Positions 34,490 to 41,815 are shown, numbered from the stretch's first letter. The stretch: DNA of 64,000 bases from an uncultured Agathobaculum sp. (GCF_944384765.1 NZ_CALWUM010000005.1:1-64000); one strand, 5' to 3'. A program made the numbers and translations. Notes: a model not told the origin generated them from the sequence alone.

Positions 34490-35052
34490 AAAGAGTGATT
34501 TGCCTGCTGCTTGCCGCATGGATTGCGGTGCTGTCCTGCGCCTGCGGGGCGTCCGCCGGCTCCGATGCTGCGGTTCCGGCCGTTGACGCGCCTGCCGTCC
34601 CCGGTGCAGACGAGCCGGGTTCCGCCGCGCAGCCTGCGCTGCCGGAAGCGGAAAACAGCCCGGCCGCCACCGCGCCCGCGGAGCAGGAGCGGCGTGCGCA
34701 AATTGATGTCGATTTGACCGAGATGAGCAGTACGATGGTCTTTGCAGAGGTTTACAACATGATGGTAAATCCCGAGCAGTACATCGGCAAAACCATCAAA
34801 ATGAAAGGTATGCTGGACTATTCTGAGGACCCGGAAACCCGGGAGCCGCATTTCGCCTGTGTCATAGCGGATGCTACTGCCTGTTGTGCACGGGGTGTTA
34901 AATTCATCCCATCCGAACGGTATACCACGCCGGAGGATTACCCGGAACCCTATACCGAAATCACGATCCGCGGCACGTTTGAGGTTTATGGAGAGGGTAT
35001 TTTTCAATATTTCAGAATTGCAGATGCCGAATGGCTGGACGTGCCCGGCTGA
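34486..35052 (+). CDS. Lipoprotein at the end of the zinc operon
   Basis: A 188-residue lipoprotein. The signal MKRVICLLLAAWIAVLSCAC has a lipobox LSCAC. A low-complexity Ala/Pro linker follows (to about residue 75), then a compact beta-rich domain: YNMMVNPEQYIGKTIKMKG, then ADATACCARGVKF and FRIADAEWL. The NPEQYIGKTIxxxG motif suggests an OB-fold-like domain. The CC pair may bind a metal. It is coupled to znuB by an ATGA overlap. No characterised homologue is known to me; an accessory role in zinc uptake is inferred from the operon. Confidence 0.72.
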   Translation: MKRVICLLLAAWIAVLSCACGASAGSDAAVPAVDAPAVPGADEPGSAAQPALPEAENSPAATAPAEQERRAQIDVDLTEMSSTMVFAEVYNMMVNPEQYIGKTIKMKGMLDYSEDPETREPHFACVIADATACCARGVKFIPSERYTTPEDYPEPYTEITIRGTFEVYGEGIFQYFRIADAEWLDVPG

Positions 35053-35109
35053 GTGTCCGGTGGCCTGCCGTCCTGTCGGATGTCGCAGCTATCTGTTTGT
35101 GCTGATTCT

Positions 35110-35145
35110 GCCGTCCCTTCGATGTATCGGAGGGACGGCTTTTTT
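35110..35145 (+). terminator. Terminator of the zinc operon
   Basis: GCCGTCCCT / AGGGACGGC stem and six T. Confidence 0.9.
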
Positions 35146-35390
35146 ATGGGGTTATTTCTGCCGGTGTGACCGGATGTGGTCAAGATCCGCGGCAAGAGGC
35201 CGGAACAGTGTGGGGGATGCTGGACGCCGCGTGCAGTCAGGGGCGGAAAGGAGGCCGAAAAGCAGAGCGGCACAAGTGTGAAGTCCTGTGCCGCAAGAGC
35301 GAACCGCACCGTGCGGCAGCATAAAATGAGATGAGGGCGTGGGCTACACAGAGCGGCCTGCCCCCTCGCAGTACAGAAAAGGAGGCAGCT
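35146..35390 (+). other. Structured non-coding leader upstream of the holin gene
   Basis: 245 bases without a convincing gene. Two hairpins stand out: GCGGCACA / TGTGCCGC (about 35260-35290) and CCGCAC / GTGCGG next to it (about 35305-35318). The holin ribosome binding site AAAAGGAGG is at the end. A short frame from 35157 has no homology I recognise. It may be a leader RNA or phage-derived remnant. Confidence 0.45.
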
Positions 35391-35660
35391 ATGAACATCA
35401 AGGTAAGGATTAAAAACCCCGTGTTCTGGGTGCAGGTTATCCTGGGTGCATTTGCGACCGCGCTGGCCTATGCGGGCCTGACGGCGGCAGATCTGACCAG
35501 CTGGGCGGGCGTGTGGGAGATCATCCGCGGCACGGTGAGCAACCCGTACTGCCTGTTCCTGATCGCGAGCAACGTGTGGTCGGCGCTCAACGACCCGACC
35601 ACCAGCGGCGTGACGGACAGCGACCGGGCGAAATCCTACACAGAACCCTTGCAGAAATGA
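35391..35660 (+). CDS. Phage holin (phi LC3 family-like)
   Basis: An 89-residue protein starting MNIKVRIKNPVFWVQVILGA after AAAAGGAGGCAGCT. Residues 11-30 form one transmembrane segment and a second amphipathic hydrophobic segment lies at about 48-66 (TVSNPYCLFLIASNVWSAL). The KVRIKNPVFW opening and NDPTTSGVTDSDRAKSYTEP ending are typical of the phage_holin_1 (phi LC3) family, which permeabilise the membrane at lysis. An endolysin gene lies 356 bases downstream. It is separated by 16 kb from the capsid operon. Confidence 0.9.
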   Translation: MNIKVRIKNPVFWVQVILGAFATALAYAGLTAADLTSWAGVWEIIRGTVSNPYCLFLIASNVWSALNDPTTSGVTDSDRAKSYTEPLQK

Positions 35661-35696
35661 CAAAAGCCGCCCGAAAAGGCGGCAAAATACGTTGAA

Positions 35697-35726
35697 TTGA
35701 GACAGAACGGCGCGCGATGGTATAAT
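35697..35726 (+). promoter_or_regulatory. Promoter of the type I toxin mRNA
   Basis: TTGAGA, 18-base spacer, TATAAT; the predicted transcript starts near 35733, about 58 bases ahead of the toxin start codon. Confidence 0.7.
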
Positions 35727-35790
35727 AAATCGGGCGCTGTCGTTCCCAGCGGCGGGCGGCCGTCCACTCCTTGCGAAAGGGGTGGTGCGT

Positions 35791-35865
35791 ATGAACATGA
35801 AATTCATAAGGATTTCAATATGTGCAGCAATCCTGTTACACATTTTTGTTACATATGCAAAGTAG
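35791..35865 (+). CDS. Small hydrophobic peptide, putative type I toxin
   Basis: A 24-residue peptide, MNMKFIRISICAAILLHIFV then TYAK: one transmembrane helix with a basic N-terminus. The strong ribosome binding site AAGGGGTGG lies 6 bases upstream. It is expressed from a promoter at 35697-35726. On the opposite strand a good promoter fires back across it (35951-35978), giving a convergent antisense RNA. The stop codon is inside a hairpin shared by both transcripts. This is the architecture of txpA/ratA and bsrG/SR4 type I toxin-antitoxin loci. Toxicity itself is inferred. Confidence 0.72.
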   Translation: MNMKFIRISICAAILLHIFVTYAK

Positions 35866-35900
35866 CCGCCCCTCCGACCAAGAGTTAGCGGCTACTTTGT
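35858..35900. terminator. Hairpin in the toxin/antitoxin overlap
   Basis: AAAGTAGCCGC / GCGGCTACTTT stem spans the toxin stop codon and would form in both transcripts. Confidence 0.6.
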
Positions 35901-35950
35901 AGCAATTACCTCGGGTCAGCCGTCTGCCGGCAGCGCCCCTTCTATCAGAT

Positions 35951-35978
35951 ATTATACCACACGCTCCGCCGAAGTCAA
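35951..35978 (-). promoter_or_regulatory. Promoter of the antitoxin RNA
   Basis: Minus-strand TTGACT, 16-base spacer, consensus TATAAT. Confidence 0.75.
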
Positions 35979-36016
35979 GGCGGGGCATTTTCTTTGCCCC
36001 GGGAGAGGAGGCAGCT

Positions 36017-36919
36017 ATGAAGATATTACTCATTGCGGGCCACGGCGGCACGCCCTACGACCCGGGCGCGGTTGGCAGCGGCTACACCGAGGCGGTCGAG
36101 ACGCGGCGCATGGCAAACGCGGTTGCGCCGCTGCTGCGGGCGTACGGCTTTGATGTCCAGTTGTACGACCAGAGCAAGGACGCCTACAAGGTGGTCACGC
36201 AGGGCGGCTCTCTGCCGCTCACCGGCGTGTCCTACGTGCTCGAGTTTCACCTGAACGCGGCCGCGAACGATCCGAACGGAAACGGCGTCACCACCGGCAC
36301 GGAGATCTTCGTGCACACCAGCGAAGCGGGGATCACGGTCGAGCAGGCCATCCTGCGGCGTATCGCAGCACTGGGATTTAAGAACCGCGGGGTCAAGCGG
36401 TCGAGCGGGCTGGCCGTGCTCAAGCATGTATTCAAGCGCGGCGTAAGCCATGCGCTGATTGAGACGTGTTTTATCGACGATTTGGACGATATGCAGCTGT
36501 ACGGCGCGAAGTTTGCGCAGATCGCGCAGGCGATCGCGGACGGCGTGGCCGAGGGCTTCGGCAAAACTGTGCAGCAGACCGCACCGGAGAAGGAGGACGA
36601 CGAGATGGTCGAGAAGAAAACAATTCAGCTGGACGGCAGCAACTATACCTGCTCGTGTATTGTCAAGAGCGGCGAGCACTATGTGCGCCTGCGCGATTTT
36701 GAGCAGGCCGGTTATGACGTGACCTATGACGCTGGTACGCAGACGCCCGGCATTGCCGCGCCGCAGACGCGAACTACGGCCACTGAGAGTGATGAGGTGC
36801 AGGCAGCGGCCGGCAAGGTGCAGACCACTTGCGGCCTGGAAGAGCGCACGATGGACTACCTGCTTCGGTATGAGTACGGCGACGACCTGCTGAAAAAGCT
36901 CGCCGCCGCGCTCGGCTGA
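36017..36919 (+). CDS. N-acetylmuramoyl-L-alanine amidase (phage endolysin-type)
   Basis: A 300-residue Amidase_3 enzyme that cuts the amide bond between muramic acid and peptide in peptidoglycan. The zinc ligands are visible: His in LLIAGHGGTPYDPGAVGSGY (about 11), Glu in GYTEAVETRR, and His in SYVLEFHLNAAANDPNG (about 77). The catalytic Glu is in SHALIETCFIDD. Residues about 195-250 are the small domain IQLDGSNYTCSCIV with HYVRLRDFEQAGYDVTYD, common in phage endolysins. No signal peptide, so it relies on the nearby holin. GAGAGGAGG precedes the ATG. Confidence 0.93.
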   Translation: MKILLIAGHGGTPYDPGAVGSGYTEAVETRRMANAVAPLLRAYGFDVQLYDQSKDAYKVVTQGGSLPLTGVSYVLEFHLNAAANDPNGNGVTTGTEIFVHTSEAGITVEQAILRRIAALGFKNRGVKRSSGLAVLKHVFKRGVSHALIETCFIDDLDDMQLYGAKFAQIAQAIADGVAEGFGKTVQQTAPEKEDDEMVEKKTIQLDGSNYTCSCIVKSGEHYVRLRDFEQAGYDVTYDAGTQTPGIAAPQTRTTATESDEVQAAAGKVQTTCGLEERTMDYLLRYEYGDDLLKKLAAALG

Positions 36920-36935
36920 GCGGCAATAACCGCAA

Positions 36936-36967
36936 AATCCCCCGGCGCATTTTTGCGCCGGGGGATT
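36936..36967. terminator. Bidirectional terminator between the amidase gene and ilvE
   Basis: AATCCCCCGGCGC / GCGCCGGGGGATT stem around ATTTTT. Confidence 0.8.
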
Positions 36968-36987
36968 GTACGATGCGTTCAGTTTGT

Positions 36988-38055
36988 TCAGTCGACCTTG
37001 ACCGTCCAGCCAAGCTCGTCCGGCAGGGTGCCCCACTGGATACCGGTCAGGGTATCATACAGCTTGTGGGTCAGCTCACCGATTTCACCATTGTTGATAT
37101 AAGCGACATCGTCTTCATAACGCAGCTCACCGACCGGGGAGATAACCGCCGCGGTGCCGGTGCCGAATACCTCTTCGAGCTTGCCGTCCTTGGCAGCCTG
37201 CATGACGTCGGCAATCGGCAGGCGCTCCTCGGAAACCGGCACGCCCCAGTGCTTGAGCAGGTCGATGCAGCTCATGCGGGTGACACCCGGCAGAACCGTA
37301 CCCACGCAGGGCGCCGTGTAAACCGTGCCGTCAATCTTGAAGAAGCAGTTCATCGAGCCGACTTCCTCGACATACTTGTGCTCGACGCCGTCCAGCCAGA
37401 GGGTCTGCTCGTAGCCGAGTTCATGCGCCTTAACCTGGCTGATCAGGGAAGCCGCGTAGTTGCCGCCGCACTTGGTAAAGCCGGTGCCGCCCGGGCAGGC
37501 GCGGGTGTATTCATCCTCTACAAAGATCTTGACCGGGTTGATGCCGGTGGAGTAGTATGCACCGACCGGCGAGCACACGATGATGAACTGGTGCGTCTTG
37601 GACGGGCGCACGCCGAGGTGCGGCTCGGTCGCGATGACAAACGGGCGGATATACAGGCTGGTGCCCGGCGCGTGCGGCACCCAGTCGCTGTCAACCGAGA
37701 CGAGCGCCTTGACCGCCTGGATGAAATCCTCAACCGGCAGGCTGGGCAGGCACATACGGTGGTTGGTGTTGATCATACGCTGGGCGTTTTTGTCCGGGCG
37801 GAACAGCTGGATCGAGCCGTCCGGTGTACGGTATGCCTTGAGGCCCTCAAAGGACTCCATCGCGTAATGGAACACCATGGCCGCAGGATCGAGGGACAGC
37901 GGGCCGTAGGGAACGATACGCGCGTCATGCCAGCCCTGCTCCTCATCGTGGTCGATGATCAGCATGTGGTCGGTATAGTATACGCCGAAGCCGAGGCTGG
38001 ACTCATCCGGCTTGGGCTTTTTGTTGTTCGTGAGCTGTGTCTTGATCTGCAGCAT
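36988..38055 (-). CDS. ilvE: Branched-chain amino acid aminotransferase
   Basis: A 355-residue class IV PLP aminotransferase of the mammalian-like group that converts leucine, isoleucine and valine to their keto acids or the reverse. Seen: GFGVYYTDHMLIIDHDEEQG, FHYAMESFEGLKAYR, the PLP lysine in GFTKCGGNYAASLI (about residue 194), EVGSMNCFFKIDG, and GTGTAAVISPVGELRY near the end. Monocistronic, with its own promoter and bidirectional terminator. Confidence 0.97.
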   Translation of the reverse strand: MLQIKTQLTNNKKPKPDESSLGFGVYYTDHMLIIDHDEEQGWHDARIVPYGPLSLDPAAMVFHYAMESFEGLKAYRTPDGSIQLFRPDKNAQRMINTNHRMCLPSLPVEDFIQAVKALVSVDSDWVPHAPGTSLYIRPFVIATEPHLGVRPSKTHQFIIVCSPVGAYYSTGINPVKIFVEDEYTRACPGGTGFTKCGGNYAASLISQVKAHELGYEQTLWLDGVEHKYVEEVGSMNCFFKIDGTVYTAPCVGTVLPGVTRMSCIDLLKHWGVPVSEERLPIADVMQAAKDGKLEEVFGTGTAAVISPVGELRYEDDVAYINNGEIGELTHKLYDTLTGIQWGTLPDELGWTVKVD

Positions 38056-38141
38056 GGTGGATTCACTCTTTCTTTCATAGTTTTGAGAAGGCGGTCTTTG
38101 GGCTGCCGCTGGGCACTGCCGACTCGCCGCCTCCGTCTTTT

Positions 38142-38169
38142 ATTATAGCACTTTGCCTTGATAAAGCAA
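38142..38169 (-). promoter_or_regulatory. Promoter of ilvE
   Basis: Minus-strand TTGCTT, 16-base spacer ending TGC, TATAAT. No T-box leader follows; the leader is only about 90 bases. Confidence 0.6.
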
Positions 38170-38189
38170 GGCGTTTTTGCGTGCAAAGG

Positions 38190-38218
38190 GTGACAAACCC
38201 GCCGTGGTTTGCTATAAT
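38190..38218 (+). promoter_or_regulatory. Promoter of the pseudo-deacetylase gene
   Basis: GTGACA, 17-base spacer, TATAAT with TGC-like extension. Confidence 0.6.
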
Positions 38219-38254
38219 ATGTTCGTATGATTTGCTGAAAGGGGGCGTCCGCCT

Positions 38255-39457
38255 ATCAAGAGCATCCTAAAAAAACTGCTGGCTGCTGTGCTGTGCGCGG
38301 CGCTCATGATCCAGCTTTTGCCGGCGCCGGCCGGCGCAGTCACGCTGACCGCAGTGAACGATACACTGTTGCCGCTCGATGACAGCACCATGCCTACCCG
38401 TATGGGCGGCGAGCTGTATGTGCCGTACAGCGTTTTTTCCTCGCTTGGGGTTTCCACATCCAGCGAGGGCAGTGTGCTCAATATGAGCGCAAACGGGCAA
38501 ACGCTCAGCTTCTCTGTCGATGAGGGCTATGTATACGACCAAAACCTGAACAGCTACACCTCCCCGGCATACAGCATGAACGGCACGGTTTATGTGCCGG
38601 TCCAGCTTTGCTGCGGTAAATTCGGCCTGGGTTACTCCACTATCTCGGTGGCGGGCGAGACTGTCCTGCGCGTGACGGACGGCACCGCACAGAGCGACTC
38701 CGGCTTTGCCGCGGCCAAGTCCGGCGAGATCGAAAGCGCGATCAATGCCTATTACGGCATCCCGGACACACAGCCCGAGCAGAACGGCGGCCGTCCGGAA
38801 ACAGGCGGGAGCCAGGCGGAGAATCCGCCCACGCAGCCGGCGGAGGAACCCATCCCCGAGGTAGAGGAGCAGCCCTCGCAAAAGCCGGCGGGCGTATATC
38901 TGGCGTTTTTCGGCGCGCCGAACAGCAACACCACAGCTGTGCTGGATGCGCTGAACAGCGCGGGGCGGCAGGCTGCATTTTTCCTGCCGGTGGACACATC
39001 GACCTGGGTGGATGACACCGTGCGGCGCATTGTGGCAGAAGGGCATACACCTGCGCTGCTGCTCGATGCGGACAGCACGGCCGATGCGGTCGCATTGACG
39101 CAGAGCCTGTCGGCGGCCAACGAGCGGCTGACCCTGCTGACAGGTGTTTCCACGCGCATTGTCTCCAATGCGGATGGCTGCAGCGCACTGAGCGATGCGC
39201 AGCGCACCGCGCTGACCCAGGCCGGCTACCGCCTGTGGGACGCCACCTTTGACTGCGGCGATGAAACCCAGTCCGCTGCCCGGGCCTATGCCACGACCGC
39301 GCAGTATTTTGCCGCAACCAGTTCGGTTGTTGTGGTCGAGCTGCACCACAGCCGCGCGACCGCGCAGACCGTGCAGTCGCTGACCGCCTATATGACCCGG
39401 CAGGGGATCACCTCCCTGCGCATCACACTGAGTGCCACGCCGATCGGCGGCGTTTAA
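38255..39457 (+). CDS. Secreted stalk-domain protein with a degenerate NodB-like deacetylase domain
   Basis: An exported protein of about 400 residues. The signal peptide is only complete if translation starts at the ATC codon at 38255 (AAAGGGGGCG upstream; IKSILKKLLAAVLCAALMIQ). The first canonical start, GTG at 38288, would lose the basic part. Residues about 30-150 form a copper-amine-oxidase-N-like stalk domain (VNDTLLPLDDSTMPTRMGGE, YSVFSSLGV). A Pro/Glu linker follows. The C-terminal domain matches the polysaccharide deacetylase frame, but the catalytic TFDDGP is LAFFGAPNSN and the second His motif is absent, so it is probably inactive. Confidence 0.72.
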   Translation: MKSILKKLLAAVLCAALMIQLLPAPAGAVTLTAVNDTLLPLDDSTMPTRMGGELYVPYSVFSSLGVSTSSEGSVLNMSANGQTLSFSVDEGYVYDQNLNSYTSPAYSMNGTVYVPVQLCCGKFGLGYSTISVAGETVLRVTDGTAQSDSGFAAAKSGEIESAINAYYGIPDTQPEQNGGRPETGGSQAENPPTQPAEEPIPEVEEQPSQKPAGVYLAFFGAPNSNTTAVLDALNSAGRQAAFFLPVDTSTWVDDTVRRIVAEGHTPALLLDADSTADAVALTQSLSAANERLTLLTGVSTRIVSNADGCSALSDAQRTALTQAGYRLWDATFDCGDETQSAARAYATTAQYFAATSSVVVVELHHSRATAQTVQSLTAYMTRQGITSLRITLSATPIGGV

Positions 39458-39474
39458 CAGACAAAAACACCCGA

Positions 39475-39503
39475 ACACCCGCAAGCAAACTTGCGGGTGT
39501 TTT
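39475..39503 (+). terminator. Terminator of the pseudo-deacetylase gene
   Basis: ACACCCGCAAG / CTTGCGGGTGT stem with TTTTG. Confidence 0.85.
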
Positions 39504-39520
39504 GCATTCTGCATGGGTGA

Positions 39521-40036
39521 TCAGAACAGGTGCAGCTGCAGTTCGGCCAGGTTGACGATTTCCAGCCCGCTCTGCCCGGCCATGCGAACGGTCTGCGCTG
39601 TGCCGCCGCTTCGGCCGTCGAAATAGCAGATCAGTAGGGAAGAAGCGGCCACCATAAAGCGGTTGCGTGCGGCATAGCAGCCGGCGTAATACTGCCGTGC
39701 GAGCGCATAGACCCGGTCGGCTGCGAGCAGGCAGCGGTTAAACCGGCGCTTCCAGTCGGGCGGATAGCGGTCGGCCTGCTGGTCGAACGGTACAGCGCAC
39801 AATAGCTGCACGGGCAGCTGCGCCCGCGCGCGCAGCACGGCTTCGGCCGCCCACAGGTCGAACCCGGTGGACATGCCGGAGAGAAAGCGCGTATAGCCGC
39901 GCGCCGCGGCATCGCAGACCGCGCGGTCGAGCGCGGTTTCCAGCATCCGCACGGCGGATAAATCGTCCGCACGGAACGGCATTTTTTCGATGCGGTAGCC
40001 GGAAAAGCAACAGGTTTCGCTGCGGTGATCCTGCAT
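39521..40036 (-). CDS. SLOG superfamily protein (DUF1273/YpsA-like)
   Basis: A 171-residue protein of the DUF1273 part of the SLOG superfamily (Rossmann-like nucleotide-binding fold). Seen: CCFSGYRIEKMPF (N-terminal SGxR motif), RFLSGMSTGFDLWAAEAVL with the GxxxGxD-like loop, and SSLLICYFDGRSGGTAQTVR with the second conserved loop. B. subtilis YpsA belongs here. SLOG proteins are thought to bind or cleave nucleotide-derived ligands. Its promoter carries a LexA box, so SOS induction is predicted. Confidence 0.88.
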   Translation of the reverse strand: MQDHRSETCCFSGYRIEKMPFRADDLSAVRMLETALDRAVCDAAARGYTRFLSGMSTGFDLWAAEAVLRARAQLPVQLLCAVPFDQQADRYPPDWKRRFNRCLLAADRVYALARQYYAGCYAARNRFMVAASSLLICYFDGRSGGTAQTVRMAGQSGLEIVNLAELQLHLF

Positions 40037-40053
40037 GATGCGTCCCCTCCAAT

Positions 40054-40067
40054 CGAACAGGTGTTCT
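40054..40067 (-). promoter_or_regulatory. LexA (SOS) box upstream of the SLOG gene
   Basis: Plus-strand CGAACAGGTGTTCT matches the Bacillus-type LexA consensus CGAACRNRYGTTYC at 13 of 14 positions. It lies just after the predicted start site of the SLOG transcript, a typical repressor position. Confidence 0.75.
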
Positions 40068-40076
40068 ATTTATGCC

Positions 40077-40105
40077 AGTATACACCCGCGGCGCACAAAA
40101 CGCAA
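40077..40105 (-). promoter_or_regulatory. Promoter of the SLOG gene
   Basis: Minus-strand TTGCGT, 17-base spacer, TATACT. Confidence 0.65.
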
Positions 40106-40106
40106 G

Positions 40107-40135
40107 TTGTAAAACGCCCAAAAAACTGGTACAAT
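40107..40135 (+). promoter_or_regulatory. Promoter of the YihY gene
   Basis: TTGTAA, 17-base spacer, TACAAT, divergent from the SLOG promoter by one base. Confidence 0.6.
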
Positions 40136-40169
40136 ATGCTATACCAGAAACCGCGGAAGGAGGGGCGCC

Positions 40170-41021
40170 ATGAACGGGCAAAACCGGCTGCTTTATCTGG
40201 CCAAGCGCATGGTTTACCGCTATTTTGCGGACGGAATTCCGCAGGCAGCGGCTGAACTGTCCTACTTTCTGCTGTTTTCCGTGTTCCCGCTGCTCATGTT
40301 TATCAACTCGATCCTGGCGCAGCTGGATATCTCGATCGAGGGGATCGAGCCGGTGCTCGAGATGTTGCCGCGCAGTCTGCGGCAGCTGATCACAGGCTAT
40401 CTGATGCAGCTGTCTGGCACGCCGTCGTTCAGCCCCATGCTGATCGGCATTGGACTGACGCTGTACTTCCTCTCGCGCGCGGTGCGCTCGATGATGCGCA
40501 CGGTCAACGATATCTACCATGTCGAGATCACGCGCGGCATGGTACGCGAGGTGTTGATCTCGCTGGGGATCACGGCGGGCTTTCTGGTTTCGGTGGTGTG
40601 CAGCTTTGTGCTGGTCGTTGCAGGCAGGACGCTGCTCCGCCTGCTGCCGCAGGCGTTTCCCATCCCCCAGACCGCGCTGGATGTGACGCATGACGCCGGT
40701 TTCTGGGTGATGATCGCGTTTATTTTTGTGTTCCTCATGCTGTTCAACCGCGTTGTACCCAACCTGCACCTCAAGTTCCGGGAGGTGTGGCCGGGGGCGC
40801 TGTTTTCGCTGCTGGCCTGGGTTTTTGTCTCATGGGCGTTTTCGTTTTATGTGGATAACCTGGCGCAGTATTCCGTGCTGTATGGCTCGCTTGGTACGAT
40901 CATCGTGCTCATGCTGTGGCTGTATATCGTCAGCATGATTCTGCTCATGGGGCCGCAGCTCAACCACACGCTGGTTGTCATGCGGCTGTACCGCCTGGAA
41001 ACCCACAAACATTTTGACTGA
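40170..41021 (+). CDS. YihY/virulence factor BrkB family membrane protein
   Basis: A 283-residue membrane protein with six transmembrane segments. Conserved YihY features: ADGIPQAAAELSYFLLFSVF near the N-terminus, then SRAVRSMMRTVNDIYHVE in the middle, and RVVPNLHLKFREVWPGALF before the last segments. Once called RNase BN, the family is now thought to be a transporter or envelope factor; the function is not settled. GAAGGAGGGG precedes the ATG. Confidence 0.93.
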   Translation: MNGQNRLLYLAKRMVYRYFADGIPQAAAELSYFLLFSVFPLLMFINSILAQLDISIEGIEPVLEMLPRSLRQLITGYLMQLSGTPSFSPMLIGIGLTLYFLSRAVRSMMRTVNDIYHVEITRGMVREVLISLGITAGFLVSVVCSFVLVVAGRTLLRLLPQAFPIPQTALDVTHDAGFWVMIAFIFVFLMLFNRVVPNLHLKFREVWPGALFSLLAWVFVSWAFSFYVDNLAQYSVLYGSLGTIIVLMLWLYIVSMILLMGPQLNHTLVVMRLYRLETHKHFD

Positions 41022-41083
41022 CCACCATCTATGCTGTTCCCATCCGCAGGGATGAAAATGAAACATACAGGAGGATAAGAAGG

Positions 41084-41710
41084 ATGAAGGTAGTAGCAAT
41101 CAATGGTTCGCCGCGCAAGGGCGGCAACTGCGCGCAGATGCTCGAGGTGCTGGGTAAGGTGCTTGAGAGCGAGGGCATCGAGTTTGAGGTGTGCCAGCCC
41201 GGTGCAAAGGTGCACCCGTGCATGGCGTGCTATCACTGTCTGAACAACAACACGCTGCGCTGTGTGCAGGATGACGACGGCGTCAACGAGATCATCGCCA
41301 AGTGCATTGAGGCGGACGGCATCGTGCTCGCCTCGCCAGTTTACCACGGCGGCATCGCGGGCGGCATGAAGTGCGTGCTCGACCGCCTGATGCTGGCGGC
41401 CGGCTGCGGCGATAATCAGCTGCACCACAAGGTGGGTGCGGCGCTGTGCACGCTGCGCCGTTCGGGCGGCATGGAGACCTACCAGCAGCTGCTTGGCACG
41501 ATGAATGCGATGGAGATGATCCTCGTGACCTCGGACTACTGGAATGCGGTGCACGGCGCAGACCCGGGCGAGGTCAAGCAGGATATCGAGGGCATGGAGG
41601 TCATCGAAAAGCTCGGCCGCAACATTGCCTGGATGCTCAAGGTGATCGACAAGGCGGGCATCCAGCCGCCGGAGACCCATGCGCGCACGATGTTCAACTA
41701 CATCCGATAA
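41084..41710 (+). CDS. Flavodoxin family NAD(P)H-dependent oxidoreductase
   Basis: A 208-residue FMN-dependent protein of the NADPH-dependent FMN reductase superfamily (iron-sulfur flavoprotein-like without the cluster cysteines fully kept). Seen: INGSPRKGGNCAQMLEVLG for FMN phosphate binding (residues 5-23), CMACYHCLNNNTLRC with four Cys near 45-58, and LASPVYHGGIAGGMKCVLDR for the flavin ring. The Cys group could bind an Fe-S cluster. Physiological partner unknown. Confidence 0.9.
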   Translation: MKVVAINGSPRKGGNCAQMLEVLGKVLESEGIEFEVCQPGAKVHPCMACYHCLNNNTLRCVQDDDGVNEIIAKCIEADGIVLASPVYHGGIAGGMKCVLDRLMLAAGCGDNQLHHKVGAALCTLRRSGGMETYQQLLGTMNAMEMILVTSDYWNAVHGADPGEVKQDIEGMEVIEKLGRNIAWMLKVIDKAGIQPPETHARTMFNYIR

Positions 41711-41815
41711 CTTCGAGCGAAAGGCAAGCCTTCCGCTCGATTGGGGATGCACCGCGGCTGTGCCGCGGATGCGTCCCAAGCTACGCAAAGTTCCGATAAG
41801 CGAAACTTTGCTGTG
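41711..41815 (+). repeat. Series of hairpins in the 3' UTR of the flavodoxin-like gene
   Basis: Three hairpins in a row: TCGAGCG / CGCTCGA, then CCGCGGC / GCCGCGG, then GCAAAGTT / AACTTTGC. A real terminator follows at 41825. A similar series follows grpE (48291-48440). Confidence 0.55.

Larger units (their letters stand above)
35727..35944 (-). ncRNA. Antisense RNA antitoxin of the type I locus (extent approximate)
   Basis: The minus-strand promoter TTGACT, 16-base spacer, TATAAT (35973-35978, 35951-35956) starts an RNA near 35944 that runs toward and probably over the toxin gene. Hairpin AGTAGCCGC / GCGGCTACT (35861-35869 and 35886-35894) lies in the overlap. A minus-strand hairpin with TTTTG (about 35663-35682) is a candidate 3' end. 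The 3' end is not determined. Confidence 0.55.

Noticed and set aside
35160..35330. Possible cobalamin riboswitch before the holin (GTGAAGTCC and CGGCCTGCC resemble conserved boxes)
   Set aside because: The AGTCAGGAGACCTGCC box and the proper spacing of the other blocks are missing, and a holin is not an expected target.
38056..38141. T-box leader before ilvE
   Set aside because: The leader is too short (about 90 bases) and lacks the T-box sequence TGGNACCGCG.
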